Assembly: GCA_020725675.1 (NCBI GenBank)
Contig: DYEP01000142.1
Coordinates: 1-42,451 of the forward strand
Origin: Symbiobacterium sp.
GTDB taxonomy: Bacteria > Bacillota > Sulfobacillia > DUSP01 > DYEP01
Length of the DNA stretch: 42,451 nucleotides
Direction of reading: 5' to 3'
Shown here: positions 40,405 to 42,451 of the stretch, piece by piece
Numbering within the stretch: the first letter of the stretch is position 1
Layout: each line of letters opens with the position of its first letter
Notes under the pieces: model-generated
Told to the model about the DNA's origin: nothing
What the model saw: the letters and a program-made list of their open reading frames with translations, nothing else
The model's database searches: none
Position numbers and translations under genes: made by a program

Positions 40405-42231
40405 ATGTGCGGTATAGTGGGCTATGTGGGTGACAGGACTGCGTTGCCCTTCCTGATAGATGGACTGAAGAAGCTCGAGTACAGGGGGTACGATTCGGCA
40501 GGGGTGGCCATGGTGGACGGCAACTCGGCGCTGGTAGAAAAGTGCGAGGGCCGTATACAGGCTCTCGAGGAACGGCTCCTCCATAATCACATAGAAGGCA
40601 AGGTTGGGATCGGCCACACCCGCTGGGCGACTCACGGAAAACCCTCGGACACTAACGCTCATCCGCACACTGATTGTGCGGGCGAAATAGCTGTGGTCCA
40701 TAACGGTATCATCGAGAATTATGCCCGGATCAGGGAATTCTTGCAGAAGCGGGGACATGTGTTCAGATCTGAAACGGATACGGAAGTGATGCCCCACCTC
40801 ATCGAGCACTATTATGAGGGAAACCTTGAGAAGGCAGTGCAGCGGGCAGCGAAGGATCTCCACGGGAGTTATGCCATGGCAGTGGTAAGTACGAAGGAAC
40901 CTGACAAGATAGTCGCTGTAAGGAACCTGAGTCCGTTGATAGTAGGACTTGGGCAGGGTGAGAACTACCTCGCATCCGACATACCCGCGTTGCTCAATCA
41001 TACCCGGGAGACTATTGTTCTTGAGGATGGAGAGATGGCCGTGATCACGCGCGACTCGGTCCGGGTACTCAGCCTATCGGGTGAAGAGAGGGAGAAGAAC
41101 ACTTTCTTCGTACCCTGGGATCCAGTCCAGGCAGAACGCGGAGGTTACCCGCACTTCATGTTGAAGGAGATCCATGAACAGCCCGGGGCCCTGTCCGAAA
41201 CCCTGAGAGGCCGCCTGTCACCTGATGGCAGGGTGGTCCTGACAGAGATGACGATGACAGAGGCAGAAGCTCTGGCGATTAACAGAGTGTTCCTGGTGGC
41301 TTGCGGTACAGCATTCCATGCTGGCATGGTAGGGAAATACTTCATAGAACGCATCGTTGGCATCCCGGCTGAGGTAGACCTGGCCTCCGAGTTCCGGTAT
41401 AGAAATCCGGTCATAACACCTGGCTCTTTGCTGGTAGTTGTAAGCCAGTCAGGAGAAACCGCCGATACTCTCGCGGCCCTAAGAGAAGGCAAGGCGCGGG
41501 GTTGCAGGGTTATCGCCATCACTAATGTTGTAGGAAGTTCGGTAGCAAGAGAAGCGGACGACGTGATATACACGTGGGCGGGACCAGAGATCGCGGTGGC
41601 TTCCACTAAAGCCTACACTACTCAGGTAGAGGCGTTGAGCCTGCTTGCTCTCTATATCGCGCAAATGAGGGGGCACATGGACATTTATCAACTGAACGAA
41701 TACGTGATGCATCTTAGGATGCTTCCAAGAAAGGCGCAGGAGACTCTGGAGCGATGTGCGCCCGTACAAGAGCTGGCCAGGGAACTTGCAGCCCACGACG
41801 ACGTGTTCTTTATTGGCAGAGGGGTGGATTACGCATCGGCGCTTGAGGGGCAGCTGAAGCTGAAAGAAATCTCTTATATTCACGCCGAGGCCTACGCTGC
41901 GGGTGAGTTGAAGCATGGTACACTCGCGCTCATCACAGAGAACGTACCGGTGATCGCTCTTGCCACACAGAAAGAAGTGTTGGAGAAGATGATTAGCAAC
42001 ATCACCGAAGTGAGAGCGAGAGGAGCCCGCGTGATCATCATCACTGCAGACGGCTTAGAGGGGCTTGATGAGTACTCCAGCAGCATTATCCGCGTTCCTG
42101 ACACGCATCCTCTGCTCATGCCGGTGCTTACTGCCATTCCGCAACAGCTCCTCGCATACTACGCGGCTGTGTATCGCGGTTGTGATGTTGACAAACCGAG
42201 GAACCTGGCAAAGAGCGTGACGGTGGAGTGA
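40405..42231 (+). CDS. glmS: Glutamine-fructose-6-phosphate aminotransferase GlmS
   Basis: This 608-residue enzyme makes glucosamine-6-phosphate from fructose-6-phosphate and glutamine, the first step to UDP-GlcNAc. The catalytic Cys1 is in MCGIVGYVGD. The glutaminase domain has LEYRGYDSAGVAM, HTRWATHGKPSDTNAHPH and VVHNGIIENY. Two SIS domains follow (ACGTAFHAGMVGKYFIE, SQSGETADTLAALREGK, GPEIAVASTKAYTTQ, then HAEAYAAGELKHGTLALI), ending with NLAKSVTVE. ATG 40405, after AAGAAGGGGAAA, is fixed by the need for an N-terminal Cys; the track start at 40156 lies in the ribozyme. Expression is controlled by the ribozyme just upstream. The 220 bases after its stop contain no clear gene or terminator. 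Confidence 0.97.
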   Translation: MCGIVGYVGDRTALPFLIDGLKKLEYRGYDSAGVAMVDGNSALVEKCEGRIQALEERLLHNHIEGKVGIGHTRWATHGKPSDTNAHPHTDCAGEIAVVHNGIIENYARIREFLQKRGHVFRSETDTEVMPHLIEHYYEGNLEKAVQRAAKDLHGSYAMAVVSTKEPDKIVAVRNLSPLIVGLGQGENYLASDIPALLNHTRETIVLEDGEMAVITRDSVRVLSLSGEEREKNTFFVPWDPVQAERGGYPHFMLKEIHEQPGALSETLRGRLSPDGRVVLTEMTMTEAEALAINRVFLVACGTAFHAGMVGKYFIERIVGIPAEVDLASEFRYRNPVITPGSLLVVVSQSGETADTLAALREGKARGCRVIAITNVVGSSVAREADDVIYTWAGPEIAVASTKAYTTQVEALSLLALYIAQMRGHMDIYQLNEYVMHLRMLPRKAQETLERCAPVQELARELAAHDDVFFIGRGVDYASALEGQLKLKEISYIHAEAYAAGELKHGTLALITENVPVIALATQKEVLEKMISNITEVRARGARVIIITADGLEGLDEYSSSIIRVPDTHPLLMPVLTAIPQQLLAYYAAVYRGCDVDKPRNLAKSVTVE

Positions 42232-42451
42232 CTTGTGAAGAGGACGATCGTTAGCTGATGTAACTCGCGTTTTACAAACAAACAAAGTCGTGGATCGGCA
42301 GCTGCCATGTTGGTCTCCTCCCCTCAGAGTCAAACTTCTACCTCCGAAGGGAACCATCGGCGGCTGCTTATATCACTACCCACTCCGGGGGATTTCCACC
42401 ACTATATAACCTTTGCGGCGATGGGGACAGATGGATAAAGAAAGGGTTGGA

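Overview
The window looks like chromosomal DNA of an anaerobic, Gram-positive-type bacterium of the Bacillota (Clostridia or a related class). The reasons are the linked rapZ-yvcK-whiA genes, a cdaA-cdaR-glmM-glmS run with a glmS ribozyme, a CuAO_N/glucosaminidase cell-wall protein, Rex, strong AGGAGG ribosome sites, and frequent GTG, TTG and probably CTG starts. A complete hdrCBA-flxDCBA bifurcation cluster points to strict anaerobic metabolism. I cannot name the species from the sequence alone.

Layout. 1-4364: an AT-richer block with an NCS1 cytosine/purine-type permease and three members of the M29-aminopeptidase/NicX fold family. The first is cut at its 5' side; the third is broken by one extra G in a G8 run. 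A terminator closes the block. 4791-7159: a promoter, then DUF2089, a SHOCT-like protein, a YvlD-type membrane protein and a D-2-hydroxyacid dehydrogenase. 7321-9468 (minus): a secreted wall hydrolase. 9776-14641: a GntR (YtrA-type) repressor with its own palindromic operator, two ABC exporters (ATPase plus permease twice) and a YbjQ protein. 14691-16969: a SIMPL-domain protein (minus), a diacylglycerol-kinase-like lipid kinase and a PspC protein. 16988-19283: a pyruvate-kinase C-domain protein, a cupin-type phosphoglucose isomerase and a UroD-superfamily protein. 19551-24638: PHP phosphoesterase, rapZ, yvcK, a tryptophanase inserted in the run, and whiA. 24802-26726: DegV, then a convergent split chromate transporter. 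26932-35198: hdrC, hdrB, hdrA, flxD, flxC, flxB, flxA, polyprenyl synthase and rex, all on one strand. 35180-36352 (minus): an Old Yellow Enzyme-type oxidoreductase overlapping the end of rex. 36541-42231: cdaA, cdaR, glmM, glmS ribozyme, a terminator-like hairpin, and glmS. The last 220 bases hold no gene I can support.

How the parts work together. The hdr-flx genes encode a soluble complex expected to oxidise NADH and split electrons between ferredoxin and a disulfide or thiol acceptor; the NADH-sensing repressor Rex lies at the end of the same run, a natural regulator although I found no convincing Rex box. The cdaA-glmS block joins c-di-AMP synthesis to amino-sugar supply for the cell wall, and glmS is under ribozyme control. 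RapZ, YvcK and WhiA belong to the conserved envelope and carbon-control group of Gram-positives.

The most notable points are the tryptophanase between yvcK and whiA, the permease plus M29/NicX-like cassette with its homopolymer frameshift, a terminator-like hairpin between the glmS ribozyme and glmS, two likely CTG start codons, and membrane extensions on CdaA and YvcK. I saw no tRNA, rRNA or CRISPR array, and no complete insertion sequence.
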